In this document: one piece after another, positions 52,462 to 64,000 of the stretch
Numbering within the stretch: the stretch's first letter is position 1
How the letters are laid out: each line of letters begins with the position of its first letter
DNA from: Doris montereyensis
Taxonomy: Eukaryota > Mollusca > Gastropoda > Nudibranchia > Dorididae
Assembly: GCA_037039925.1 (NCBI GenBank)
Contig: JAXRKP010000022.1
Span: 156,001-220,000 of the forward strand
DNA length: 64,000 nt
Reading direction: 5' to 3'
Notes under the pieces: model-generated
The model's input: only the letters and a program-made list of their open reading frames with translations
Databases searched by the model: none
What the model was told of the DNA's origin: nothing
Translations under genes and position numbers: made by a program

Positions 52462-52977
52462 CAAACAGACCGGCGGGGGTGGGGGTGGAGGGGGTCCAGG
52501 GAGGGAGTATACGTTTTGTAAAAAAAAACAAGTGATAAGGGTAGGTAAAGAAATTGCTCCTTCCTGGACTTGACATGTCCCTTCCAATAATTACGGATTC
52601 ATATTTTGTTCTGATTCAGTAGTCGAAACGCAATAAGGTTGTTTGAAAATGGATTAGGGCCTTGTCACCGCTGATCTATTTGTGGATATGTGAATCACTT
52701 TAACATCTTTATGCCGTGTATACAAATTCGATCAGAACATAAGCGAAGTGAACAAAGAAAGGCTGACAGCGAGGATCAAAGTGTTGAACGTTTTTTGACT
52801 CATTTTTAACAAAATAGGAGTTATCAGCCCTTGTGTTGAATTTCAACTCATCCAATATGGCGACAATGATTCACAGAAGGTACTGTCAAGTGCTTTGGTA
52901 GTTTCAAGAGGTGACACATTCGTCATTTGGGATTTTATCTTTGACTCATGGATGGATATACATTCGTTTCTTCATAG

Positions 52978-53032
52978 ATGATGGCTGCTGATTCTGGCAG
53001 GCCGACAAGCCATGTCGACATGCGAGAAGGTG
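52978..53032 (+). CDS. Possible first coding exon of an unidentified gene
   Basis: ATGATGGCTGCTGATTCTGG... encodes MMAADSGRPTSHVDMREG and ends at a strong donor (GGTG|GTAAGT), preceded by an acceptor-like TTTCTTCATAG. I could not identify following exons or the family. An ATGGCGACAATG start context lies 122 bp upstream (52857), but joining it would create a stop, so it could only be 5' UTR or an alternative start. Confidence 0.35.
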
Positions 53033-56000
53033 GTAAGTTCTAGATTCTAGATCTAGATTAGTAGATCTAGCCACTTTTTTTTTTTTTTTACTATTTTATA
53101 GTCTTAGAAGTCGTCTGCCTGTAATCTAGATTTTAGATCAACTTTCAGTCTCTTTATGCTTGCGAATTACGTCGTCTGGCAGTATAGATTATTTAATGAT
53201 AACTTCAGGTCCAAACTAGATCTAGACTAGAGGTCTAGATAGATTAAGATATTATGAGATAAAATAAAGATATCATAGGCCTAGATATATAAATCTAGAT
53301 TTGATCTAGGAGTCTGGATCTAAAAAGGGGATTTAATTTCCATTAGCCATTATAATCGTGCACACATATATCTAGATCTAGATTAGATCTAGATCTTAAT
53401 ATTTAGTGGAAGGATGAGAATACCATTATTAGAGTACAAGTTACTAATCAAGAACAGACAATCTTCAGAATCCCTGAAGACTCATTCCCTTTCACTTTTC
53501 ATTGTCAAAGTAACTATCTAACTGCTAATTTCTTTTTTGGGTTATATTCCATCATTAAAATATATGAAGCTTAGTAAAGACTGTGCTGATGGTCATTTAC
53601 TTGATCTCTATATGTTTTTTTGTGGCTTGAGACTAAGTGATAAGTGGTCGAATTCTTGTTATGAGGTGATCAAATTGATGTTGTTAGGCTGGTCGAATTG
53701 GTGTTAGTACTCTGTTAGTCATGTGACTTATAATTATAAATACAAAAACATGTCTAGTTTGTTTATTGGGTTAGATATAGATATTAAGATATAAATCTAT
53801 GCTTCTAGGTTACAGCACAGAGTGCAGATGTCATGTATAATTCAAATGTTTTAGCAATAAATTAAACCAAAAATATGATTGGAGGATCATGTAAACAAGG
53901 TTTACATCATAGGTCAGAGCATTAACCCTTTTCAGGTGGATCCAGTATCTTTGCATGCCGCTGGTCACTCTTAAGCACACCTACGCTAACGACTGGTCGC
54001 CTACATTTGCTTCACTCCCAGCCTTCCAGCAAAACAAAGCGTTACTGGCGGGTCCCGTATAACTGCACTCAAAGATGGGTTTTGGGAATGCCTCTATTCT
54101 GACTAATTACGCTGCTCAACCCACGCCACTCCAAACAGAAAAAGTCTATTATTCTTAAGGGGTAAAAGTGATGGTTCATTTCCGAGTCTAAAACACACAC
54201 GATATATTTCTTATAAAGAGATACAATACACAGGAGCTCTATCTCAAATGCAGGCTGTGGACCCTCTGCACAGTGGAAAAAACCAGACTCTTGTCTTCAT
54301 TAACCGACACAACAGATGTCAACTACTTTAGTAAGAAGCTCCACCCACAAGCAGGGAATAGTGATTGATAAAAATAAAAGATATCAGTGGACAATCACAT
54401 TGCACACCTATGGTCTGCCTGAATGGAGGGGTCTTCAGTCAATAGAAAGAAACCATGTTCAGCTTTGACCGATCAGGGGGAGCATTGCGTTGATGGTTAT
54501 ATTGTCAAACGTCACACAAGTCAAAATACATCTCCATCTTTTTTTCACATAAGAATGAAGAGATTAGAGTATTAAAAATATAAGGGAAAATTGAAGTTTT
54601 CATCTGAGGTCAGCGACCAGCAACAAAGGAACTTTGATCTCTCAAACAGATCCATTTCCATGGTCATGATGATATGGTATCTGGACAAGAGGAAGGGCGG
54701 ATATTTGAAGTGTTTATTAGAAACTACAAGAGTCTATCTTCCTACTGTATAGAGAGGACAAAGGAAGGAGACTTAATTCCAGAAGTGGGGGAAGATGAAA
54801 AACCACTGGATTGCGTATGAATGGAGGCTGTTTGGGAGGAGGTGGATTACTGTTAAACTGTAGGAAGTGAGCAGCCAAGAATACAAAACGATGGTCACTC
54901 ATGTCATTGTAAAGGAGAAGAGAGGGTGATACTAGTGATAGACATAGGGTAGGGAGGGAGTTTTCAAAATCATGGGAAGCATGTAGCTGAGGAGAGGTGT
55001 TAGGTCTGGGATAAAGCGTTGCCACAGCTGGGGTGATAGACACTTATGAAAACAATAAACCGGGGGCCTGTTTCTTTCATTATGGGAATGTGTTACCTAT
55101 GCACATTGAACTCGGTCATGATGGGATTAGCAAGATGAATGTTGTTCATTGAAACTCGACTTCATAAAATTCGACACAGCCAGCCACGCTATTATTGAAT
55201 GACTAGAGTAAAGCCTGACCATTCAGCCACGTGCCCCCACCCCCTCCCTCCCGCTCTATATGTTAGCTCATCTCTCTCTACTTGTCTTTCTTTATCTTCC
55301 TCGTTCTCATTATAATGTCTCCTTTTTGTTTCCTTTCCTCTTTCTCTCTCCCTTTCTATCTCTCTCTCCGTCTTTCTTATTATGGCAGTTAGTTGTATTT
55401 CGTTTTCTTCTTTCTTTTTGTCTTTTCTTTTGTTTATTGTTATTTAGAGGCTTGCTCTGTTGATGAACATTACGTGATGGATCGTTTACCAATTAGTTTC
55501 GTCCAGCATTGTTTAGTGTTTTTATTTGTTTCTATGTCTCCTTGTTGTAAATTTGAATGAAGGTTGGGCACACTGAAGATTTCTTGGTCCTGACCCGTTT
55601 TCTATGTATTAGTATTATATAAATACATTTCATATTATATTCCTCTTCATTAGTAATAGGCCAACTGCAGTAGTATTATTCCTTTTTATGTTTAATAAAA
55701 GTAGACTGTAAAGATGTTATTGTTAGTAAATAATGCAATATAACCATGATGACAATAACAATAACAAAATGAATTGCCCCATATGTCGCCTTACTCAACG
55801 AAGATAAAAGATAATCACAGGTACGCCGTGGTCAAGCGTGGCAGCCTCGTCAACGGGGCAAGAAAACTATCGGTGTCACGTGCGGAAGTCTCATACACAG
55901 CGGAACAAGATTATCGATCAATATTGAGGTTAGCCTTACAGGGGTTAATGTCTTGGGTGGTCGAATTGGTGTTAGTTTACTCTAATATAACAGGACGAAT

Positions 56001-56750
56001 TCCATAATCAGGCACATTTTTAAATTTCGCTAATTAGTGAAATTCAGTCAGTGAGAAGAGTAAATACAGTTTACACAGTGCCAAACCATTTTTAGTTAGA
56101 TAGTAGATAGATCTAGATCAAGGCCTGATTATCATGAAATCCAATTTTTATTGAAATAAAACATTTTTTGAGCACTTTACAATCTAGATTTAGATCTATA
56201 ATCTATCTAGATATAGTGAGCTTCTAAGGCTAACAACTCAAGTGAGTTTCTAAGGCTAACAACTCAAAAAAGCTGCCATTTTCTTTCTTTCTCACTGTTG
56301 TCAGTGTGAGTTTGTGAATATTAGAATATAATATTATAAATTTAAAGACAACATTTTTGCCCTGTTATGAACTCGCCATTTCACTGCCTAGCAACACACT
56401 CGATGCAGGATGGATTTAACCGTGCCGCAGGGTTTGGGAGGGTGGTGGGTTTAGCCTTTTGTAGGCCCAAATGCATTTTATAAGATAAATGAATATAATA
56501 TTAATTACCTATTACTGAATTTGGCTCAAACAGTGTGCCCAAGTACGACAGTTCTCCCTTTCCATCAAAATCAAACCATTTTTTAGACACAATAATCCAT
56601 AGAACTAGTGAGTCGAAGCTAAAAACTCTCATGTAGCCGCCATTGTATTCTTTGTCACTATTGTCAGATTGAAAATGTGGATCTTTGACAGGCATTATCG
56701 AGCATGACAGTTGCTGGGATGAAGTGCAGTTTTTAGACAGCTCTTTCTTT
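53033..56750. other. TCTAGAT-rich, otherwise unassigned sequence
   Basis: 53040-53410 and 56100-56220 are dense in overlapping TCTAGA/AGATCT words. 53930-54130 is a GC-richer patch. No further exon of the 52978 gene recognised. Confidence 0.35.
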
Positions 56751-56757
56751 CTTCCTT

Positions 56758-56833
<76 letters not shown>

Positions 56834-56875
56834 CTCCTCCCTCCCTCCCTCCCTCCCTCCCTCCTTCCCTCCCTC

Positions 56876-56929
<54 letters not shown>

Positions 56930-56935
56930 CATGTT
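56750..56935. repeat. (CT)n / (CCCT)n pyrimidine tract
   Basis: CT runs flanking a CTCC/CCCT core. ORFs RERERE and SLSLSL are artefacts. Confidence 0.95.
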
Positions 56936-57634
56936 CTTCATTTTCCCTTCTATTTATTCTTATAATATTATAAATCATGACGTCTTTTTCTTTGTTTCTT
57001 CCTCCTTTCTGTTTTTCTTTTGACTTGATGCTGTGTGATGCCTTAATTAGTGTTTAAATCTAGATTCTAGTTTCTTGCTTTGTTGTCTGACAAGGGTTTT
57101 ATACACGAAACGTCACGTGTTTGTTTTGTCTTTATTGGTGAAGTTTTTCACCTTTGACTTCACTCCACTCTGGTTCCTTTTTTTAATATTAGTAGTGTAA
57201 AATACTATCATGATGATGAAAAAGATAAAAAGTGTGTTACAATTCGTTCTGAGTGTTATGCCGTTTGTTATTTAATTAGAAGTAAATTTTCGATTCTGAT
57301 GACACACAAGGAAGCTGCCTGAAATGACAGTGATCATGTTTTTCTGTTTTATACATGTTCCAGTCTAGACAGTGGAAACTACAAAAAAATTATACAATGC
57401 ATCTATGCAGCCTACAACATTATAATGTGTAATGACAGATCCAGATTGTATTCTAAGATTGAACAGTCAAATTCCTAAACTTCTTCCTTCTTGAGATTCT
57501 TGTGTGTTTGTGTTGTTGGAAGGAAATGTTCCATTTTAGATAGGTTAAATTGCCGTGTAAGGGAGCAGATGTTATCTTTCGTTTCCGCATTAGACGGGTA
57601 GAAAATGTGTATTTTATATCTTATATCATATAAA

Positions 57635-57960
57635 ACCCATACACCGAAAGGTAGAATGGGAACTGATTTAAGAAAGAAAGAAAGAATATTATAAAGAGCA
57701 ATTTATCAAGGAGGGATCGGGACAGTCCATTGTATATATTATAATGCTTTTTAACACTTGTATCATGATATAATAATATAAAACTGTACGTTTTGATTGG
57801 CTCATGTGATGGAATTGTCCAACGTTTCTTTTATTTCATCACTCTAAGATCAGTGCAGCTACATTTTAACACTAACAGCAGTACGGCCACACACTGGAAG
57901 CCAAAATGTGATCACAATAGATTCTTTTAGTTATTTCATGGAACAAAAACCAAATCACAC
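57635..57960. repeat. Dispersed repeats X (copy 3) and Y (copy 2)
   Basis: 57635-57700: CCCATACACCGAAAGGTAGA, ATGGGAACTGATTTAAGAAA. 57785-57960: ACGTTTTGATTGGCTC, ATCAGTGCAGCTACATTTTA, ATCACAATAGATTCTTTTAG, TTATTTCATGG, parallel to 6250-6425. Confidence 0.55.
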
Positions 57961-58094
57961 TGTACCTTTTTCTGACACATTGCCTTAGGCATGAATCATG
58001 GTTTCTTAAAAAACAAAAAAACTAAGCACCCATTCATGATGTACAATGATATAATATATATTATACAACGTGTATTAGTTAAGATGACAAGATT

Positions 58095-58405
58095 GATAAA
58101 TTTAGTCCATGTTTCCACACAAATGTGCGCTCACATACTTTACATCAATGTATTCCCTTGTCTTTCTAAACTCCCTGGGAGCATACAACTGCCTGTTAAC
58201 GTCTTTATACGATCAATCTAAAGTCCTTTTCATATATATGTTTATTACTTGATACTCATTCACGCCTGACTTTAGTGAGGAAAACGAGTAAAATACCATT
58301 CCTTACCCTTCGGGCAAAAACTCCTCAACCAGGCTTTGAGCTAGTGTTGTGGTGGTAGCAAATTCACAACACTACCATTTGTGCCACAGTGTCTCTCACC
58401 AGACA
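58095..58405 (-). mobile_element. SINE family S2, copy 3, diverged
   Basis: CACACAAATGTGCGCTCACA, TGATACTCATTCACGCCTGA, CAACCAGGCTTTGAGCTAGT, CAAATTCACAACACTACCAT follow the order of the S2 copies at 36456 and 41022. The most decayed copy. Confidence 0.7.
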
Positions 58406-59207
58406 GCTTTATTATTAATCAAACATTGGTAACCGAAACGATGATAACAAAAATGATGCTTAACATTGCCAGGCTGGGATGATTATAATGGTGATCATAA
58501 CGATGAGATGTAATCCTTGCAAAAATGTTAAAAATATATTGTAATAAAGTTCCTTCTTTCAAAGAACTTAATTATTTGACTTAATATTATTTGAATGAAT
58601 AAAAAATACGACACATGACATAGAAGAGAGTGTAGAAAGAAAGTAAAGTGGTTTAAATATATGAGGAATACAATTTAATTTCACAAGCTAGATCTTAGAT
58701 TTGATGTGTGGTGAAGTTAGTATCATATCAACAAGTAAATTAGATTTCATACACATTTGTCAGATTCAACATTGTTGTCATCCTCTTAATTCTTTACTTT
58801 AGATTAGAAAGGAATAGTTAAGTTCTTTAAAAAAAAAAGAGTAATAAAGCTACTAGTATGAGTAGTGTATATAGGTGTACTTACATCAGAGATATAATTT
58901 ACCTTTATGTAATTCCTGCTTCTACGTTTTCAAATTGCATTTTTGTAACTGATTTACCTTGGTTTTGTGGTAGATCTAGTATATATTTTCCCACGTGTAT
59001 TTATTAGTACTTTTACTAAAAGATATCTTATAAGATGTCGATACATGCATGACTTTGGTACAGAAGTGACCAATACATTTTTGTATTGCGATAGTTGGTG
59101 ATTCTGAAACCCCCCAATGCCAATCCCTTAACTACTGATTTGTGCAGTGCGATTTACATTAATGTGTATGTGAACTACACAGAGATCCCAAGCTGTTGGC
59201 TTTAATG
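58406..59207. other. No feature seen
   Basis: AT-rich unique sequence. Confidence 0.3.
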
Positions 59208-60128
59208 ATAAATATAAATTATTGAAAGTTGAATGTCTCGACCAATATTATGTAATTTATCCAGAGGTCTGAATTCCATCTAGCTTATGTGTGTGCACGT
59301 TCAATAATTACCCGGAAACCAAAGCAACGGATACATAAACCAGTGTGTATCATGGCTGCAGGTAGGTATTACCTATTGACGTGCGCACCTAGCCATCGAT
59401 ATTGTGGATAATGGCCACTTAACGTCTCCTTATCCACTCGACGCTCAAGGTCGACCCTAGCCGTGATCCTCAGAGAGTCGATTGGGCAATTTCAGCTGGG
59501 GGGGGGTGTCACAAACGATTGACTGACATTGAGAGTAGGAAAACCCATCGAGTATTAATAAGGAGAAGTCATGAAATGGGGACCTGCGGTCGAAACGATC
59601 CTTTTGAAGATCATTGCTCAGAGGTCATTTACGGTTTGGTCAGCTTCTGGCGAGAGACAAGCTCAAAACCTTTATGATTTGGTCAGCTTCTGGCGAGAAA
59701 CACCAGTATCTGTGGAAAAGAATGGCACGTATTAGTTTTATGGCCTCCACTTTCATGAGATTGGCTGGTGTGAGATGGGTATTATATATATGTATCTCTA
59801 AGATAATGTCAGTGTCAGGATCCTTGTTCAAGGTCTCCGTCATCTCCGCTTCTTTCATTATATCTGGATTGCCAATCTCGTTTAACATTCTTGACAGACC
59901 CAATTCCGACACGCAGCGGGTCATGGCCCAAGTTTTGAACTCAAGTCAGAGGGTGAAACAAACCACAAAACAAGAAACCTACCCAGAGACCCTAAAGTAT
60001 AGGCGTATAATGATGAATATAAATTATTTAAAGTTTAATATATCTATACCAGTATTATGTAATGCATCATGAGGTCTGAATGTCATCTATAGGTGTGCAC
60101 GTTCAAAAAATTACCCAGAAACCAAAGC
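59208..60128. repeat. Diverged ~120-bp direct repeats enclosing ~680 bp
   Basis: 59208-59330 and 60005-60128 share TGATAAATATAAATTATT-like starts, AGTATTATGTAAT, GAGGTCTGAAT, TGTGCACGTTCAA, ATTACCC(A/G)GAAACCAAAGC. The left copy is followed by ATGGCTGCAG|GTAGGT. A tandem duplication of TTTGGTCAGCTTCTGGCGAG lies at 59635-59695. Confidence 0.65.
59640..59951 (-). CDS. Unassigned open frame (~95-100 codons) between the direct repeats
   Basis: Reads MTRCVSELGLSRMLNEIGN, MTETLNKDPDTDIILEIHIY and LMKVEAIKLIRAILFHRYW, with protein-like composition rather than repeat bias. The frame is open upstream to an AG that could be an acceptor (CTGACTTGAG). I do not recognise the family. It may be an exon of an outside gene or part of a mobile element. 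Confidence 0.3.
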
Positions 60129-62390
60129 CAGAGGTCAGAGCCAAGTCTTATGCGACAATTTCTATTTCAGGATTTCATTATATTCAGCTACTTGATTGGG
60201 AGCACCTCGCTAGGTCTAACATTGCGTAATGACGCCGACACCAGCCTGGAATTTGCTAACACCGCGTTAGATCTAAAAGTCTCGCCGTAGGAGGTCTAAT
60301 ATCTATAGAAGGTATCAAAACACATTTTCACTTAGATTTCAAATCTGCGTTTCGCATTATATGCTTTCATGGACTCGGAACACCTCTTGTCTGTTGGTCG
60401 GCAATTTTGGGCTTTCTCTTGAATCGTGCTCTATACACGCTATCTTTGGGATTTTTAATATCTTTATAATCTATGTCTTCTTTGCTGGCTTCAGTACAAA
60501 CCCTTTTACTCGCTTTAGGTCTTTCACCGCTCTTCTCTTACATTTGGCTCTACTCTTTGTCTTTAGAAATAACGGAGCTGTCAGTGGCTGGATGATTATG
60601 CTCATCTGGCTTTCTTAGCAGGGATGTCAATTCAAGATTAGTCCTGCTGCATTTTCTCTCGTCTAAACATTTCCACAATACACTTGATTTTGTTGTTCTA
60701 TTATGCTGGAATTTTACCCGTTTACTGTCACTGCTGTTGTCCCGATACGAGTTGTGTGTACTGTAAGTTTCTATGCTGTTCAGTCATCTGTGACAAGATA
60801 GTGAGAACTTTTTAACGTTTTACGAGTTGCGTTATTTTTTTACTTTGCGCTGTTGAGTTAATGTTCAGAAAAGTAAGTGGGTTTCAACCAGGACTCATGA
60901 ATGGACAATGCACGATACATTTTGTTATCGATACCGCATTAACTATCGATGCAAAAAATTGTTAGACCTAGCGCGGTTGGGTGAATTCTTGAATTTCCTT
61001 GAACTAAAATCAAAGGGCATATATATACCTAGCGAAGTGCACCCATTGATACATATATGTGTGTTAACCAATTAATGCCAATCGCCACAATGTGTATCAA
61101 TAGCTTTTATGCATTAGAGGTAGGCCCCTTCCCCTCCATTGTGTAACTTCAACGCAATAATAAATCTAAATCAACAGTTTTGATATCAGGGGCATCGTTG
61201 TCCCTTGGATAACTTACAGTTTTTGATCCTGAGGAATTTGCATTTTGATCCACTAATACGACGCAGGTATCGTTAGTTTTTTTTATGTTGTAGACAATGC
61301 TGCCAACCAGTACGTAAAAAAACAACACACGTAGTACTTTTTGTAGCTTACGAGTCCGTTAGTCTGTATTTGCCTTGAAAAGTACGTATTTAAGGGTTAA
61401 CCGTTGTTTAATGTTAACCCCCACCCAAAACAAAACCTAAAAAAAACAACCCACCCCTTAATTAACTGCAGAAACTATGGGAAATTGGTTTCAAATTCTG
61501 GAGATGCCATAATTCTGAGTTCACAATAATACCGTTACATTTCGTTATTTTCTTTAAAATAAAAGTATCCACGTTTTCTGGTGTATTACATGCACTCTTT
61601 CAAATTAGAATCCAGTTGCGCGGGCAGAGTTTGTTTTCCGATTTGGAAATGTTGGTGGCAGCTATGTGTGTAGATATCGATACATGTACCCGATTTGGAG
61701 ATGATTTGTAACTTCTACTGAAATGTTTATTAAATGCAGTATAGTAATAGTATGTCTTTCTTGCGCCTCCAGCCTTGTGAGCCTTTTCATTCCAATTCCA
61801 TTAACCATGATTCTCCCGTATCTGTTCTTGCTCTGGACTGCTTTCAAAGATCAGCATCATCATCACTATAGTGTGTATATTTTAATAACTTGATATGATA
61901 GTTTGCAATTCGATGAGAGCATTTCACCCGATTGCTAACACGTATAGGCTGGTTAATTCGCACGTATTGCGGTATGTCTGCCGTTAATATATTTCATTGA
62001 AAATGTTATCCGGATTAAGAGTAGACTAGGATATAGTGTATATATGACAGCATTCAGCGCCGTTTGTCATCTGATTTGGCTTGCGTGCGTGACATTTCAC
62101 GAGGCAAAGTAAAGATCTCGGTCTCATTAATCTTGTTTTTGTCGTATAATTATATCATGCCGAGTTCTTTGTCCGTCTTGTACACTTTGAATGCCCTCTT
62201 CTTGTTTCACTGTAACCTTCTCGAACTGAAGTGTACTGAGGGAAGTCACTGTTAAAAATAGGTATGTCACACAATTTTTTTCTTTTCTTTCTCTTGTCTT
62301 TGTGTTGTCTTCTAGAGATTTTTTTTCGCTTTTTATTTTATTCTGCCTTTCGCGATTGACCATTTCCCGTTTATTTGTTTGTTTGTCCTC
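60129..62390. other. No gene supported; possible decayed minus-strand coding sequence at 60330-60620
   Basis: On the minus strand 60620-60330 reads PLTAPLFLKTKSRAKCKRRA and VKDLKRVKGFVLKPAKK before a stop, lysine-rich but unassignable. The rest shows nothing. Confidence 0.25.
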
Positions 62391-62394
62391 CTGT

Positions 62395-63444
62395 GTGGGC
62401 GGTTCGCAGGCGCTACTGGTAGGTCCTACTTCTTTATTTCCACTTTCACTTTAAATCTTTCATCTTGCTGCTTCCTCTAATTTCACGCGGGCAGTTTGCG
62501 GGACTGCTGGTAGGTCCTACTTCTTTTCCTTTAGTTCATTCGTTTTTCTTTGATCTTGCTGTTTCCTCTTTATTCACTCTTGAGATCACTGCATATATAT
62601 ATATGATGGACACTGAATCCAATTAAAAGAAAGTGTCCCTAACGTACCATCAATCCGCTAGCCGTTATTTTTCCTGTCATTGTGTACACAGCGGCACGCA
62701 GTGTCTTTGTTTTATTGCCACTCCCATTGTTGACACTACAGTGTCCCTCCTGTGCGTCTGTAGTGGCCATCCATTTCCTAGCGTTGCCTTCATGCCATTG
62801 GAATCATGGAGACCACCAGGCATTGTCCAGGGGACACTTTGGCCTCCCAACAAAGGTTACACACACACACATACACCCAGATCAATAATTCAAATTTCTG
62901 CTCTAGGTCCGTCTGCCTTTGTCTTTCACGGTCTCTTATTCATCTCTGTGTGTGTGCGTGTGCTTCTTTCTGTCTCTGTCTATACATATATGTATTTATG
63001 TCTGGCTCTCTAGCTATCTCGGGCGGTTGGCGGATTTTGCTGGTAGGTCGTATTTCTTTTCCTTTTTACTCTTTCACTTCTTTTTTATCTTACTGTTTCA
63101 CCTTAATTCACTCTGAGATCACCACAATGGTGGACGGGAAAATTTCCACTAAACAAATAGATCTATTTATTTTAACTATCTATGTCCCATTTTCCCCATT
63201 TGTCATTGCCTTTGTCCTCCTTTCCCTGCGGGCGATTGGCGGGTATTGTGGTACTGGTAGGTCCCTACTTTTCCTTTTACTCTTTTGCTTCTCTTTATAT
63301 TGCTGTTTCCTCTTAATTCACCCTGAGATCACCACAGTATGTTGGATGGGGTAAATTTCAACTAAATAAACAAATCACCCCCCCCCTTCTCTTTCTCTCT
63401 CTCTCTCTCTCCTCCTCCATTCCTCTCTCTCTCTTCTCTCCCAT

Positions 63445-63503
<59 letters not shown>

Positions 63504-63810
63504 CTCTCTCTGTCTGTCTGTCTCTCTCTGTCTCTATCTATCTATCTATCCATCTATCTATCTCACTCGCTTTCTCACCCACTTTTGTTATATGTTGGTG
63601 TGGAGGGAAGATTCCGTTTTGTGGCAGGGGAGTTACTTCCTGTAAGCTATTATGCGATTGATTGGGCGGGCAGCTGTGCGTGTGCTGCTGGTAGGTTCCA
63701 CTTCTTTCCCTTCCTTCTTTCATGTATCTTTCATCTTGCTGCTTCCTCTTAATTCACCCCGAGATTGCCGCAATGGTGGACGGGGTAACTTTCAATGAAA
63801 CAAAGAATGA
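62395..63810. repeat. Unnamed ~150-bp repeat, five copies
   Basis: Copies near 62398, 62489, 63020, 63224 and 63663 share GGGCG(G/A)TTGGCGG-like starts, CTGGTAGGTCCTACTTCTTT, ATCTTGCTGTTTCCTCTTAA, TTCACTCTGAGATCACCACA and (in three) ATGGTGGACGGGGTAA. Two copies are cut short. No tRNA-like head or TIR recognised. Confidence 0.8.
63380..63555. repeat. (CT)n / (TCTA)n pyrimidine tract
   Basis: CT runs with GTCT and CTAT interruptions between copies four and five of the 150-bp repeat. Confidence 0.95.
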
Positions 63811-64000
63811 AAAGCAATTGATTGGTCTGATATACTTCAGGATCATATAGGGATTGCAGTATACACATATTTGTAGCGTTCTGTCCGTTACTTGATTGTT
63901 ACTTTGACACGATTTCAAACCCCAAAAGAAAATTCTTTTATCCACTTTATGTTGGAAATTCATCAAAGTCATTGTAAAGACGCGTAATACTTTCGTTCAT

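Noticed and set aside
53924..54165. PiggyBac-like element (TTAACCC ... TTAAGGGG)
   Set aside because: The right-hand TTAA lies on the wrong side of the G run, and the ends are not inverted repeats.

Overview
The window is animal nuclear DNA: AT-rich, intron-rich and dominated by tandem and interspersed repeats. There is no bacterial-style gene packing. Two genes can be recognised exon by exon, and they stand head to head. On the minus strand, from 20953 down to 46, lies an orthologue of PP2D1 (protein phosphatase 2C-like domain containing 1) in ten exons. On the plus strand, from 21646 to 38260, lies COPS8 (COP9 signalosome subunit 8) in seven exons. The 692 bp between their start codons can be a shared two-way promoter. 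The invertebrate-type LINEs, tRNA-derived SINEs and abundance of minisatellites suggest a lophotrochozoan, probably a mollusc and perhaps a gastropod; this is inference, not proof.

PP2D1 (46-20953): the exons carry a C2H2-like N-terminus, the two N-terminal PP2C metal-site motifs and the C-terminal DNITV motif. Two other metal-site aspartates are replaced, as in human PP2D1, so this looks like a pseudophosphatase. As printed, the reading frame is broken six times. Each break is repaired by a single added base, mostly in short homopolymers. With these the ten exons have compatible phases and give a 698-codon frame. The introns hold four tandem arrays, a 0.8-kb TA-flanked DNA transposon, a decayed RNase H-bearing LINE, two fragments of one RTE-like LINE, and a SINE.

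COPS8 (21646-38260): all seven exons are intact, with consensus splice sites and a 190-codon product closely similar to vertebrate CSN8. Intron 4 holds an antisense RTE-type LINE with a three-monomer 5' leader. Intron 5 holds a 3.26-kb, 22-bp minisatellite with higher-order structure that begins about 36 bp from the splice donor. Three SINEs also lie in the introns.

Region 38.3-52.5 kb is almost entirely tandem arrays. They include a 52-60-bp array, TAC-derived microsatellites, 30-bp and 21-bp arrays grown from the TAC repeat, and 12-, 29- and 47-bp arrays. SINEs and a CR1-like LINE remnant are nested among them. Long open frames there are by-products of repeat units whose length is a multiple of three.

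Region 52.5-64 kb has no gene I can name. It holds one possible first coding exon (52978-53032), an unassigned minus-strand reading frame between two diverged direct repeats (59208-60128), a SINE, purine/pyrimidine microsatellites, and an undescribed repeat present five times between 62.4 and 63.8 kb. I found no tRNA or rRNA gene, no CRISPR array and no bacterial-type system.
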